The translations under genes were made by a program, and so were the position numbers. A stretch of DNA of 61,650 nucleotides, from positions 1 through 61,650 of the forward strand of contig NZ_SMKA01000020.1 in NCBI RefSeq assembly GCF_004348455.1, written 5' to 3'. The stretch is from Kribbella albertanoniae (GTDB taxonomy: Bacteria; Actinomycetota; Actinomycetes; Propionibacteriales; Kribbellaceae). Below are positions 8,624 to 15,424 of the stretch, one piece after another (within the stretch, counting starts at the first letter, position 1; each line of letters opens with the position of its first letter). The notes below the pieces were generated by a model, which saw only the letters and a list, made by a program, of their open reading frames with translations, searched no databases and had not been told where the DNA came from.

Positions 8624-8877
8624 GGCCGCAACACCCCCGCCTGCTCGAACGACGTCATCAACTGGCCGACGTCGGCGGCGATCCGCTCGGACGCGTCCGG
8701 GTACGACGCCTGCAGGGTGGCGATCAGTTCGTCGGGGCTCTTGCCGTCGAGGATCCCGTGCAGGACCGTCGCGCCGGTGCGGTTCAGGGTCAGGTAGCTG
8801 CCGGACTTCTCGTTCAGCAGCACCATCCCTTCGTCGGTGTCGGTCCAACTCATCCCGGGCGCCAGCGTGTACCTCAT
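8620..8877 (-). CDS. Lasso peptide B1 protein (PqqD-like RRE)
   Basis: 85-residue PqqD-fold recognition element that binds the precursor leader (its YxxP...L...G...F region) and delivers it to the B2 protease. Characteristic segments are the beta-rich N-terminal part ending in MVLLNEKSGSYLTLNRTGATV and the helical DVGQLMTSFEQAGVL near the C-terminus. Length and fold pattern match stand-alone B1 proteins of actinobacterial clusters, in which the B function is split. It overlaps cyclase gene C by 4 bp upstream and B2 by 4 bp downstream, so translation of all three is coupled. Confidence 0.93.
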   Translation of the reverse strand: MRYTLAPGMSWTDTDEGMVLLNEKSGSYLTLNRTGATVLHGILDGKSPDELIATLQASYPDASERIAADVGQLMTSFEQAGVLRP

Positions 8878-10715
8878 CCCAGACCTCCTTGGCGGGTCAG
8901 TTGTTCGTTCTTCTGGGCCGAGTTCTGGGCCGGGCGGCTGGAGACGGTGCGCAGCCAGGACTCGACGGCGAGCGTGCTGATCAACGGGATGAACGCGAAC
9001 GACGACTGCGGCGGCCGGATCACGAGATCGCGCAATCGATCCGCGTCGACCAGACCACGCCGGGCCAGTTCGAGGTCCTCGCACAGTTCCAGTAGCTGCG
9101 GGCGCATCCGCCGGACACCGGCGTACACATCGGCGCTGTACTCCGACTTTGTCCGGCGGAGGCGGAACTCGTCGGGGACCGCACCGCGCATCGCCTCGGC
9201 CAGCAAGGGTTTGTACCGGTCCGGCATCGCGACATCCCAGGCGCTGACCGAGCAGGCGGCCTCGACGACGGCGTCATCGATCATCGGCGCGTGCCACGCA
9301 ACGCCACTGCGCTCGGTCCACCGCGACACCCGCCGGATCGTGTCGCCACACAGCCGCACGTCCTGCAGCAGAGCGTGCACCCAACGATGCGGCGACATCG
9401 GCTGCGGATCTTCGCCGGCCGTCCGGTGCAGCTGGCGGCGAGCGGCCTCGAGGCCGTCCGCGGTGGACCAGATCGGCATCCGGTAGCCGATCCCCCAGCC
9501 GAACTCCGGCTTGCGGAGGTACTGCTCGATCGGCTTGTCGAGCAGAGACGCCGTACGGCGCAATCCGGTGGCGAACGACTCGGACCGGTTCAGCTCGGTG
9601 ACGGTCTCGCGCCACGGCCAGCGGTGCACGGCCCGGTAGGCCTTGATGTACGGCAGCGCACGCAGTGGCCGGTCCATCAACGCAGGAAGGAAGAGTTGCG
9701 TCGCGGTGTAGAGCTCGTCGCCGCCATGACCGGTCAGGTGCAGCTTCGAACCGCGGGACGCGAGGAGCTCGGCCTGGTAGCGCAACTTGCCGCGGGTGCG
9801 GATCCACGCGAACGGGCCTTCCAACTCCCCATGACCATCGAGATCGGAGAACCAGGCCGGCGCGTCCTGCAGGCTCATCACTTGATGCATACCGGACAAC
9901 TGCTGGGCAGCCCGTGCGGCCCAGAACTGATCCTCGTCTGCCGGGTTGGCGGCTTCCCAGCTCGTCAGGATCATGCCGCGCTGATGGCGGCCGGCGAGGA
10001 AACTCAGTGAGGTGGAGTCGAGTCCACCGGACAGGTCCGCACTGAGATCGGTGTGGGCGGCGCGCACCCGGATCGCCTCGGCGAGGGCTGCCCGGGTTGC
10101 CGTCGCAGCCTGCTCGAGCGGGAGTTCGGGTTCGGGCGGCGACCACCATTGGGTACGGCGAGCTCGGCCGGAGCGATCCCAGTCCAGGCGCTCGCCCATC
10201 GGCACGGCCTCGATACCGCGCCACATCACCTGGTCGGTGAACGGCCACGGGGTCCACGGCGCGAGCAACCGGGCCGGGATCGCATCGTCGTCCACGCTCG
10301 CACCGGTCAGCCGGATCAGCGGTTCGGGATCGTCGGCCGCGATGTCGACGCCGTCGTACCGAACGACGAACAACTGGCGGGTTGACGAGAGTGTGCCCTG
10401 CGCACGCACCAGCCCGTCCATCGAGAGCAGGACGTGCCGATCACCGGGGAAGCGGCGCGCGAGGGCGTCGGCCGCAGCCGGTGCGGACAGCCCGTCCAGT
10501 TCGTGCTGGGCGTCAGCGGGCGCCTCGGTGACGCCGACGGTGACCAGGCACCGATCGCGGCCGCGATGGACGGTGAGTGCCTTGGCAGGAAGCTGCCCGA
10601 TCAGCCAGGGGCGTCCGCTGACCGGATGGGACAGAACCTGGGTGCCGGGCGGCCGGTCGACAGACTCGGCCAGCTGCGACCCGGTCGCATGGTCTGGAAA
10701 GATCAGGAAAGTCAT
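8874..10715 (-). CDS. Lasso peptide cyclase C (asparagine synthetase homologue)
   Basis: 613-residue ATP-dependent macrolactam synthetase. It adenylates the side chain of an acidic residue (predicted Glu8 of the core) and joins it to the freed N-terminal Gly. The N-terminal region resembles the glutaminase half of asparagine synthetase B but lacks the catalytic Cys after Met (it begins MTFLIFPDH), as expected for lasso cyclases. The C-terminal half has the AMP/PPi-binding motif DLSGGLDSTSLSFLAG. The ATG at 10715 is preceded by GGGGAG at good spacing; the frame is open to 10748 but without a better start. A strong hairpin separates it from the precursor gene upstream. Confidence 0.95.
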   Translation of the reverse strand: MTFLIFPDHATGSQLAESVDRPPGTQVLSHPVSGRPWLIGQLPAKALTVHRGRDRCLVTVGVTEAPADAQHELDGLSAPAAADALARRFPGDRHVLLSMDGLVRAQGTLSSTRQLFVVRYDGVDIAADDPEPLIRLTGASVDDDAIPARLLAPWTPWPFTDQVMWRGIEAVPMGERLDWDRSGRARRTQWWSPPEPELPLEQAATATRAALAEAIRVRAAHTDLSADLSGGLDSTSLSFLAGRHQRGMILTSWEAANPADEDQFWAARAAQQLSGMHQVMSLQDAPAWFSDLDGHGELEGPFAWIRTRGKLRYQAELLASRGSKLHLTGHGGDELYTATQLFLPALMDRPLRALPYIKAYRAVHRWPWRETVTELNRSESFATGLRRTASLLDKPIEQYLRKPEFGWGIGYRMPIWSTADGLEAARRQLHRTAGEDPQPMSPHRWVHALLQDVRLCGDTIRRVSRWTERSGVAWHAPMIDDAVVEAACSVSAWDVAMPDRYKPLLAEAMRGAVPDEFRLRRTKSEYSADVYAGVRRMRPQLLELCEDLELARRGLVDADRLRDLVIRPPQSSFAFIPLISTLAVESWLRTVSSRPAQNSAQKNEQLTRQGGLG

Positions 10716-10809
10716 CGCCGCTCCCCGAAAGAGGTCTAACCGGACCAATCGCGAAGCAATTGCTGGACTGTCAGCAAATGCCGGGCCATCCGGTGACTAA
10801 TTGCCGGAC

Positions 10810-10847
10810 GGGGTGCCGGTCCCGAAAGAAATCGGCACCGGCACCCC
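10810..10847 (-). terminator. Hairpin between lasso precursor and cyclase genes
   Basis: Perfect 11-bp arms (10810-10820 and 10837-10847, GGGGTGCCGGT / ACCGGCACCCC), extended by one mismatch and four more pairs, with the small loop AAGAAA. It lies in the 171-bp gap between precursor stop and cyclase start. No U-run follows, so full termination is doubtful. Partial termination or protection of the precursor mRNA 3' end would let precursor be made in excess of enzymes. That role is inference. Confidence 0.7.
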
Positions 10848-10886
10848 ACTGTGCCTAGGTTCCGCGACCTGCGGAGCTGAGTGAAA

Positions 10887-11000
10887 TCAGCACAGCATGA
10901 CGCAGGTCCAGTCGGCTTCGAAGCCCCAGGTCGGACGGCCCAGGGTCACCTCGGCGAAGCTGCCGACCTCGGTCAGCATGGGCGGCTCGTAAGCAAGCAT
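10887..11000 (-). CDS. Lasso peptide precursor A (LP2006-like, predicted class IV)
   Basis: 37-residue precursor, too short for routine gene calling. The leader fits the lasso motif YxxPxLxxxGxFxxxTxG exactly: Tyr, Pro, Leu, Gly, Phe and Thr all fall at the right spacing in YEPPMLTEVGSFAEVTLG. Thr is at position -2. The core is then GRPTWGFEADWTCVMLC (17 residues), with predicted ring Gly1-Glu8 and tail cysteines 13 and 17. This closely matches LP2006 (recalled as GRPNWGFENDWSCVRVC), the class IV lasso peptide with a tail disulfide. GGAGG at 11006-11010 is 5 nt from the ATG at 11000 but only 2 nt from an in-frame ATG at 11003, so 11000 is preferred. Genes C, B1 and B2 follow on the same strand. 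Confidence 0.95.
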   Translation of the reverse strand: MLAYEPPMLTEVGSFAEVTLGRPTWGFEADWTCVMLC

Positions 11001-11023
11001 CATTGCCTCCAGTACGCGATTCG

Positions 11024-11051
11024 CGATTAGACCAATTGACAGAATTGCCAA
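11024..11051 (-). promoter_or_regulatory. Possible promoter of the lasso operon
   Basis: On the minus strand TTGGCA (11051-11046) and TAATCG (11029-11024) are separated by 16 bp and would place transcription start about 15-20 nt before the precursor ribosome site. The match to a sigma-70-like promoter is only moderate. This is the best candidate in the 233-bp gap shared with the divergent LLM gene. Confidence 0.35.
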
Positions 11052-11098
11052 TCGGCGACTTCGAAAACCAACCTAGCGACCGACTGCTTCGGAATCCG

Positions 11099-11138
11099 TT
11101 CACAAATCCCCCGCGGCACTTTCACATCGCTTTCACCG
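11099..11138. promoter_or_regulatory. Phased direct repeats, candidate SARP binding site
   Basis: Three copies of TTCAC followed by A or C begin at 11099 (TTCACAA), 11121 (TTCACAT) and 11132 (TTCACCG), spaced 22 and 11 bp. They therefore lie on one face of the helix with a 4-bp gap between the last two heptamers. SARP regulators are known to bind heptamer direct repeats with 11-bp periodicity, and a SARP gene is nearby. The site lies between the lasso precursor and the LLM gene and could serve either. No ideal -10 lies at the textbook 8-bp distance on either side. Confidence 0.4.
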
Positions 11139-11236
11139 ACCCGCACCGCGCTTTTGTCCGGCCCGCTCGCGTGTTGTAGTGGGACGGTGATCGCCCGTCA
11201 TCGAGGGTGCGGAGAATCGAGGCTGAGGAGAAACGG

Positions 11237-12259
11237 ATGTCGGTGCAGTTGTCAGTGCTGGACACAGCCCCCATCTGGCAGGGCCAGCGCCCCGCCGACG
11301 CACTGCACGACTCGGTGCGGCTGGCGGTCGAGGCCGACTCGCTGGGCCTGTGCCGGTACTGGGTGGCCGAGCACCACAACGCGCCGTTCATCGCGAGCTG
11401 TGCACCACCGGTCCTGGTCGCGGCCATCGCCGCCCGGACGTCCCGGATCCGGGTCGGCTCCGGTGGCGTGATGCTGCCGAACCACGCCCCGCTCGTCGTC
11501 GCCGAACAGTTCGGCACCTTGGAGTCGCTGCATCCGGGCCGCATCGATCTCGGCGTCGGCCGAGCCCCCGGCACCGACCCTGTCACTGCGGCGGCGCTGC
11601 ATCGCCGGCCGGGCGCGGAGTTCGAGCCACTTGTCGAGGAGCTGTCCGACCTGCTGTTGCGCGGCGCGGGCGGCGAGGTGATGGGCGACATCAGCGGTAC
11701 GACGATCCTGGCAGTGCCGGCGTCCGGTTCCCGGCCGAGTCTCTGGGTGCTGGGCGCGAGCCCCGCAAGCGGTGAGCTGGCGGGGCGGCTCGGCGTACCG
11801 TTCGCGTACGCCTACCACGTCCGGCCGGTCGGCGTGGTCGAGTCGATCGCCGCGTACCGGGAGTCGTTCCGCCCGACCGCCTGGTCGGCAGAACCGTGGG
11901 CCGCGCTGTCCGCATCCGCGATCGTCGCCGAGACGCAGGCCGAAGCACACCACCTCGCCGGGCCGACCCGGGTGGTGGTCGCGGAGTTGCTCCGGGGCCG
12001 CCGGAACGGCCCGAATTTGCCGCCTGCGGAAGCCGCGTCGTACCGGTTCGATCCACGCGAGAAGCTGGCCGTCACCCAGCATCTACGGACCCACCTGATC
12101 GGTGACCTCGCCACGGTCCGCGACCAGGTCACCGAGCTAGTCGCGAGCACGGGGTGCCAGGAGATCCTGGCGCTCACTCTGATTCAGGACCTCGCCGCCA
12201 GGACAGCGTCGTACCGGCTGCTCAACCAGGCGGTGTCCGCCGTCCCGGTCCAGGCGTGA
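11237..12259 (+). CDS. LLM class flavin-dependent oxidoreductase (luciferase-like)
   Basis: 340-residue TIM-barrel flavoenzyme of the bacterial luciferase-like family, close to the MsnO8-type monooxygenases. Characteristic segments are [13 protein letters not shown] at the start, [13 protein letters not shown], the flavin-site region [42 protein letters not shown], and [16 protein letters not shown] near the end. The ATG at 11237 follows GAGGAG at 7-nt spacing. A stand-alone flavin reductase encoded at 13159 could supply reduced FMN, making a two-component monooxygenase. It diverges from the lasso operon, so a tailoring role on the lasso peptide is conceivable but unproven. The substrate is unknown. 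Confidence 0.88.
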   Translation: MSVQLSVLDTAPIWQGQRPADALHDSVRLAVEADSLGLCRYWVAEHHNAPFIASCAPPVLVAAIAARTSRIRVGSGGVMLPNHAPLVVAEQFGTLESLHPGRIDLGVGRAPGTDPVTAAALHRRPGAEFEPLVEELSDLLLRGAGGEVMGDISGTTILAVPASGSRPSLWVLGASPASGELAGRLGVPFAYAYHVRPVGVVESIAAYRESFRPTAWSAEPWAALSASAIVAETQAEAHHLAGPTRVVVAELLRGRRNGPNLPPAEAASYRFDPREKLAVTQHLRTHLIGDLATVRDQVTELVASTGCQEILALTLIQDLAARTASYRLLNQAVSAVPVQA

Positions 12260-12380
12260 CTCGTCGCAGCTCTGCCAGGAGGTCGCCTGGCCAGCCGTAG
12301 CCCCAATCTTGATAAGCACGCTGTTTGCTGAGGAAGCACTCTGGCGGCTGCGGCCGCCTGACTCTGGGGAGAGTGAATTG

Positions 12381-13157
12381 GTGTCACGTGCGCAGATTGC
12401 CAAAGACCTGGACTGTCGGGTCCTCGGTCCTCTACAGCTCCTGCTGGGCCAGCAGAAGCTGAAGGTGCCCACCGGGAAGAACGGTGTCCTGCTGGCCATC
12501 CTGCTCGTCCGGGTCGGCGAGCTCGTCTCCACCGAGGAGATGATCGACCGGCTCTGGGGCGACGACCTGCCACAGCGGCCGAAGTCCGCCCTGCAGACTC
12601 GCATCACCCGCGTCCGGAACGCGCTCGACCGCGGCCGGCCAGGGCTCGGCCAGATCGTTCGCAGTGGGTCCGGCGGGTACGAGCTCGACATCGAACCGAC
12701 CCAGGTCGATCTGATCCGCTTCCGTCAGCTGGCTCAGCGGCAACCGGCCCGGTACGCACTCGAGGAGTCCGAGCACCTCCGCCAGGCGCTCGGTCTGGTG
12801 CACGGCCAGATTCTCTGCGACGTCCGGGGCCCGGCACTCGAGGCCGACATCATTCCGGGGCTCGAGGAGGAGCTGCTGCTGGCCCGCGAGCGACGCTGCG
12901 AGCTGGAGATCTCGCTCGGCCGGCATCGCGAACTTGTGTCCGAGCTGCGCGGACTGGTCGGCCGGTACACGTTCCGCGAACGGTTCTGGCTGCAGCTGAT
13001 GACGTGCCTGTACCGATCGGACCGGCAGACCGAGGCACTCGCGGCGTACTACGAGATCGACCGGCGACTGCGCCAGGAGGTCGGAGTCGATCCCTGCGAA
13101 GAGCTCCGGATGCTGCACGCCCGCATCCTGCGGAACACGGCAGTGCAGGTGGCCTGA
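12381..13157 (+). CDS. SARP-family transcriptional regulator
   Basis: 258-residue activator with an OmpR-like winged-helix domain (CRVLGPLQLLLGQQKLKV... then LLVRVGELVSTEEMIDRLWGDDLPQRPKSALQTRITRVRNAL) and a bacterial activation domain of helical repeats (LEADIIPGLEEELLLARER... AALAAYYEIDRRLRQEVGVDPCEELRMLHARIL). This is the short, single-function SARP form. GTG at 12381 is 7 nt after GGGGAGAG and starts near the domain. An in-frame ATG at 12309 would add 24 residues without a clear ribosome site. Flavin reductase starts 1 bp after its stop. SARPs usually switch on the biosynthetic cluster beside them, so the lasso operon and LLM gene are likely targets. Confidence 0.9.
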   Translation: MSRAQIAKDLDCRVLGPLQLLLGQQKLKVPTGKNGVLLAILLVRVGELVSTEEMIDRLWGDDLPQRPKSALQTRITRVRNALDRGRPGLGQIVRSGSGGYELDIEPTQVDLIRFRQLAQRQPARYALEESEHLRQALGLVHGQILCDVRGPALEADIIPGLEEELLLARERRCELEISLGRHRELVSELRGLVGRYTFRERFWLQLMTCLYRSDRQTEALAAYYEIDRRLRQEVGVDPCEELRMLHARILRNTAVQVA

Positions 13158-13158
13158 C

Positions 13159-13656
13159 GTGTCCTCGTCGACGATGCCGAAAGCCGTGCGGAAGCATCAT
13201 CCGCTGCGGTTGGCGCTCGGCCGCTTCGCCACCGGCGTCACGATCGTGACGGCGGCCGGCGACAGCGGCCCGGTGGGGCTGACCGCGAACTCCTTCACCA
13301 GCGTCTCGCTCGAACCCGCCATCGTCCTGGTCTGCCTCGACGCCGGCTCACGCAGCGGGCAGGCCATCACGCGCGCCGAGTCCTTCGTGGTCAACTTCCT
13401 GCGTCGTGACCAGCGCCGGTTGAGCGAGACGTTCGCACGCCCCGGGCAGGACCGTTTCGCCGGACTGACCACCCGCCCCGGCCGCACCGGAGCGCCCGTC
13501 ATCGAAGGCAGCCTGGGGCACGTCGACTGCCGGGTCGACGAGACCTTGCTCCGCGGCGACCACCTCGTCCTGTTCGGAGCCGTCCTCGAGGCGGCCGTAA
13601 CGCCGGCGGCGGCCGACGACGCCCCGCTGATCTTCTACGCCGGCCAGTATCTCTAG
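13159..13656 (+). CDS. Flavin reductase family protein (FMN-binding)
   Basis: 165-residue protein of the flavin reductase-like (HpaC-type) family, which reduces free FMN or FAD with NAD(P)H for a partner monooxygenase. Typical segments are LALGRFATGVTIVTAAG, GLTANSFTSVSLEPAIVLVCLD, SFVVNFLRRDQRRLSETFA and the C-terminal DDAPLIFYAGQYL. The start GTG is 1 bp after the SARP stop; an ATG five codons on is an alternative. With the LLM oxidoreductase upstream it makes a plausible two-component system. A hairpin (13687-13711) 30 bp after the stop may end the transcript. Confidence 0.9.
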   Translation: MSSSTMPKAVRKHHPLRLALGRFATGVTIVTAAGDSGPVGLTANSFTSVSLEPAIVLVCLDAGSRSGQAITRAESFVVNFLRRDQRRLSETFARPGQDRFAGLTTRPGRTGAPVIEGSLGHVDCRVDETLLRGDHLVLFGAVLEAAVTPAAADDAPLIFYAGQYL

Positions 13657-13686
13657 CGCGTCCAGCTGTCCGGACGTGAAGATCGT

Positions 13687-13711
13687 CACGGGCGCGGCGG
13701 CTTCGCCCGTG
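13687..13711 (+). terminator. Stem-loop after the flavin reductase gene
   Basis: Perfect 8-bp stem CACGGGCG / CGCCCGTG with a 9-nt loop, 30 bp after the flavin reductase stop. It has no clear U-run, which is common for terminators in high-GC actinobacteria. It probably separates the LLM-SARP-reductase group from the desaturase gene. Confidence 0.5.
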
Positions 13712-13854
13712 CCGTAGGGTGGGGCTCAGAACGACCTCTTCAAGGTTCTCGTTGTCGTGACCGGCCGCAGCAGAAGATCGCGGCGGATGTGTCTACGCGG
13801 ACTGAGCAGATTTCTGCCCGCTTGGCTCCGCAGCCATCACGATTCGAGGAACCC

Positions 13855-14919
13855 ATGCCTTCCGCCGGCACGACGCTCACGCCTACCCAAAATCAGGAGA
13901 CCTGCGCCCCGAGCAAGGGCAGCGACTTCGCTCCGCTGCTGCGGGAGATCAAGGCGGCCGGTCTGCTCGAGCGCCGTACCGGTGAGTATGCGATCGGGAT
14001 CGTGGTCAACCTGCTCTGTCTGGGCGCGGTGGTCGCCGGGCTGATCCTGCTGGGGAACTCCTGGCTCGTGCTGCTGCTGACCATCCCGGCCGGGATCTTC
14101 AGCACCCGCGCCGCGTTCTTCGGTCACGACGCCGGTCACCAGCAGATCGGCAGCTCCCGCCGGCTGCACGACGCGATCGGTCAGCTGCACGCGAACTTCC
14201 TGCTCGGCATGAGCTACGGCTGGTGGAACGACAAGCACAACAAGCACCACGCCAACCCGAACCACACCGACAAAGACCCCGACGTCGCCGCCGGTGTGCT
14301 GGTCTGGACGCTCGCGCAGGCCGAGGGCCGCCAGGGCCTGTACGGCTGGCTGAGCCGCAACCAGGCCCGCATCTTCTTCCCGCTGCTGAGCCTCGAAGGC
14401 TTCAGCCTGAAGGTCTCCGGGATCACCTACCTGCTCACGCATCGCCCGCGCCGCGAGTCGATGGTGGAGCTCGGCCTGATCCTCGCGCACCTGACCGTGT
14501 ACTTCGGTGGCCTGCTGCTGATCATGTCGCCGCAGAAGGCACTCGTCTTCGCCGTCCTGCACCACGTGTTGTTCGGCCTGCACCTCGGCAGCGTCTTCGC
14601 GCCGAACCACAAGGGCATGGAGATGCCCGACTGCGACTCCAAGTGGGGTCACCTGGAGAAGCAGGTCCGCACGTCCCGCAACGTCAACGGCCACGTGATC
14701 ACCGACTGGCTGATGGGCGGCCTGAACTACCAGATCGAGCACCACCTCTTCCCGAACATGCCCCGCGCCAACCTCCGCCGCGCCCAGGCCGCCGTCCGCG
14801 CCTACTGCGAGCGCGTAGGCGTTCCCTACATGTCAACCAGCATCATCGAGTCCTACGCCCAGGGCTTGCGCCACATGCACGAGGTAGGCCGGCAGCTGCG
14901 CTCCCCCGCCACCTCCTGA
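13855..14919 (+). CDS. Membrane fatty acid desaturase
   Basis: 354-residue di-iron acyl desaturase. The three histidine boxes are present: HDAGH, HNKHH (in WWNDKHNKHHANPN) and QIEHH (in GGLNYQIEHHLFPNMPR). The QxxHH form of the third box is typical of front-end/acyl-CoA-type desaturases of actinobacteria. Hydrophobic pairs lie after residue ~45 and in the middle. The ATG at 13855 follows GAGGAA; an in-frame start at 13789 would add 22 polar residues without support. It probably adjusts membrane fluidity. The position of the double bond it makes cannot be read from sequence, and an electron donor is not encoded nearby. Confidence 0.92.
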   Translation: MPSAGTTLTPTQNQETCAPSKGSDFAPLLREIKAAGLLERRTGEYAIGIVVNLLCLGAVVAGLILLGNSWLVLLLTIPAGIFSTRAAFFGHDAGHQQIGSSRRLHDAIGQLHANFLLGMSYGWWNDKHNKHHANPNHTDKDPDVAAGVLVWTLAQAEGRQGLYGWLSRNQARIFFPLLSLEGFSLKVSGITYLLTHRPRRESMVELGLILAHLTVYFGGLLLIMSPQKALVFAVLHHVLFGLHLGSVFAPNHKGMEMPDCDSKWGHLEKQVRTSRNVNGHVITDWLMGGLNYQIEHHLFPNMPRANLRRAQAAVRAYCERVGVPYMSTSIIESYAQGLRHMHEVGRQLRSPATS

Positions 14920-15009
14920 CCGCACACCGAGGCGACCAATAGTTGCCGCCAGCAACAACGCACCCATGCCCCCGGTGCCGAGCCCGTCCGGGTGCCTGGG
15001 CGGTCCACC

Positions 15010-15278
15010 TTGAGCACCCATCAACCATCCGCCAGCCGCATACGTGGTCGAACCGTGCTCAAAGTCGGCCGGCCGGCTCACCTTGAGCACCCATCAACCA
15101 CCGGCTGGCCGCGCACGTGGTTGAACCGTGCACAACGTCGTACCGGCTCACCTTGAGCACCCATCAACCATCCGCCAGCCGCATACGTGGTCGAACCGTG
15201 CTCAAGGTCGGGCGAGCGACTCACCTTGAGCACCCATCAACCACCGGCTGGCCGCGCAGATGGTTGAACCGTGCTCAA
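15010..15278. repeat. Palindromic repeat family 1: four 53-bp hairpin units (two dimers)
   Basis: Four 53-bp units at 15010-15062, 15083-15135, 15153-15205 and 15226-15278. Each begins TTGAGCAC and ends GTGCTCAA (GTGCACAA in unit 2). Each can fold as an 8-bp stem, a 3x3 internal loop, a 7-bp stem (TCAACCA/TGGTTGA) and a ~17-nt apical loop. Units 1 and 3 match each other, as do 2 and 4, so the array is a duplicated 143-bp dimer. Two more units lie at 33792-33917. The array fills most of the 505-bp gap between desaturase and C39-like gene. Confidence 0.9.
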
Positions 15279-15307
15279 CGTCGTACGGGCTCGTAGCCCT
15301 GATCCCC

Positions 15308-15358
15308 CACCCCCCCCAGGGGCGGAGATGAGGGATTGACCCTCATGCGTGGGGGGTG
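15308..15358. promoter_or_regulatory. Nested inverted repeats upstream of the C39-like gene
   Basis: Outer arms CACCCCCC (15308-15315) and GGGGGGTG (15351-15358) enclose a perfect 7-bp hairpin, ATGAGGG-ATTGA-CCCTCAT (15328-15346). It lies 67 bp before the start of the secreted C39-like gene, where a promoter, operator or leader structure would be expected. The function is unknown. Confidence 0.5.
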
Positions 15359-15424
15359 CCTCAGGCGGGAGATTGGTGGCAGAAGGTCAACCACTGAAAA
15401 CCACGCAAGCTGGGGGTAAACGAG

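Noticed and set aside
10855..11103. 82-codon minus-strand frame over the lasso precursor
   Set aside because: It is in a different frame from the precursor, has no ribosome site and yields an Arg-rich product. The frame starting at 11000 matches the lasso leader motif exactly.
11237..12259. True bacterial luciferase alpha or beta subunit
   Set aside because: The sequence fits the broad LLM family, close to MsnO8. There is no lux operon context, so light production is not supported.
15010..15278. CRISPR array
   Set aside because: The units are 53-bp palindromes that alternate in two sequence types with only ~17-20 bp of non-unique sequence between. There are no constant direct repeats with unique spacers and no cas genes.
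15010..15278. Integron attC sites
   Set aside because: The units are the right size and palindromic, but the arms do not end in RYYYAAC/GTTRRRY core sites, and no integrase or cassette genes are present.
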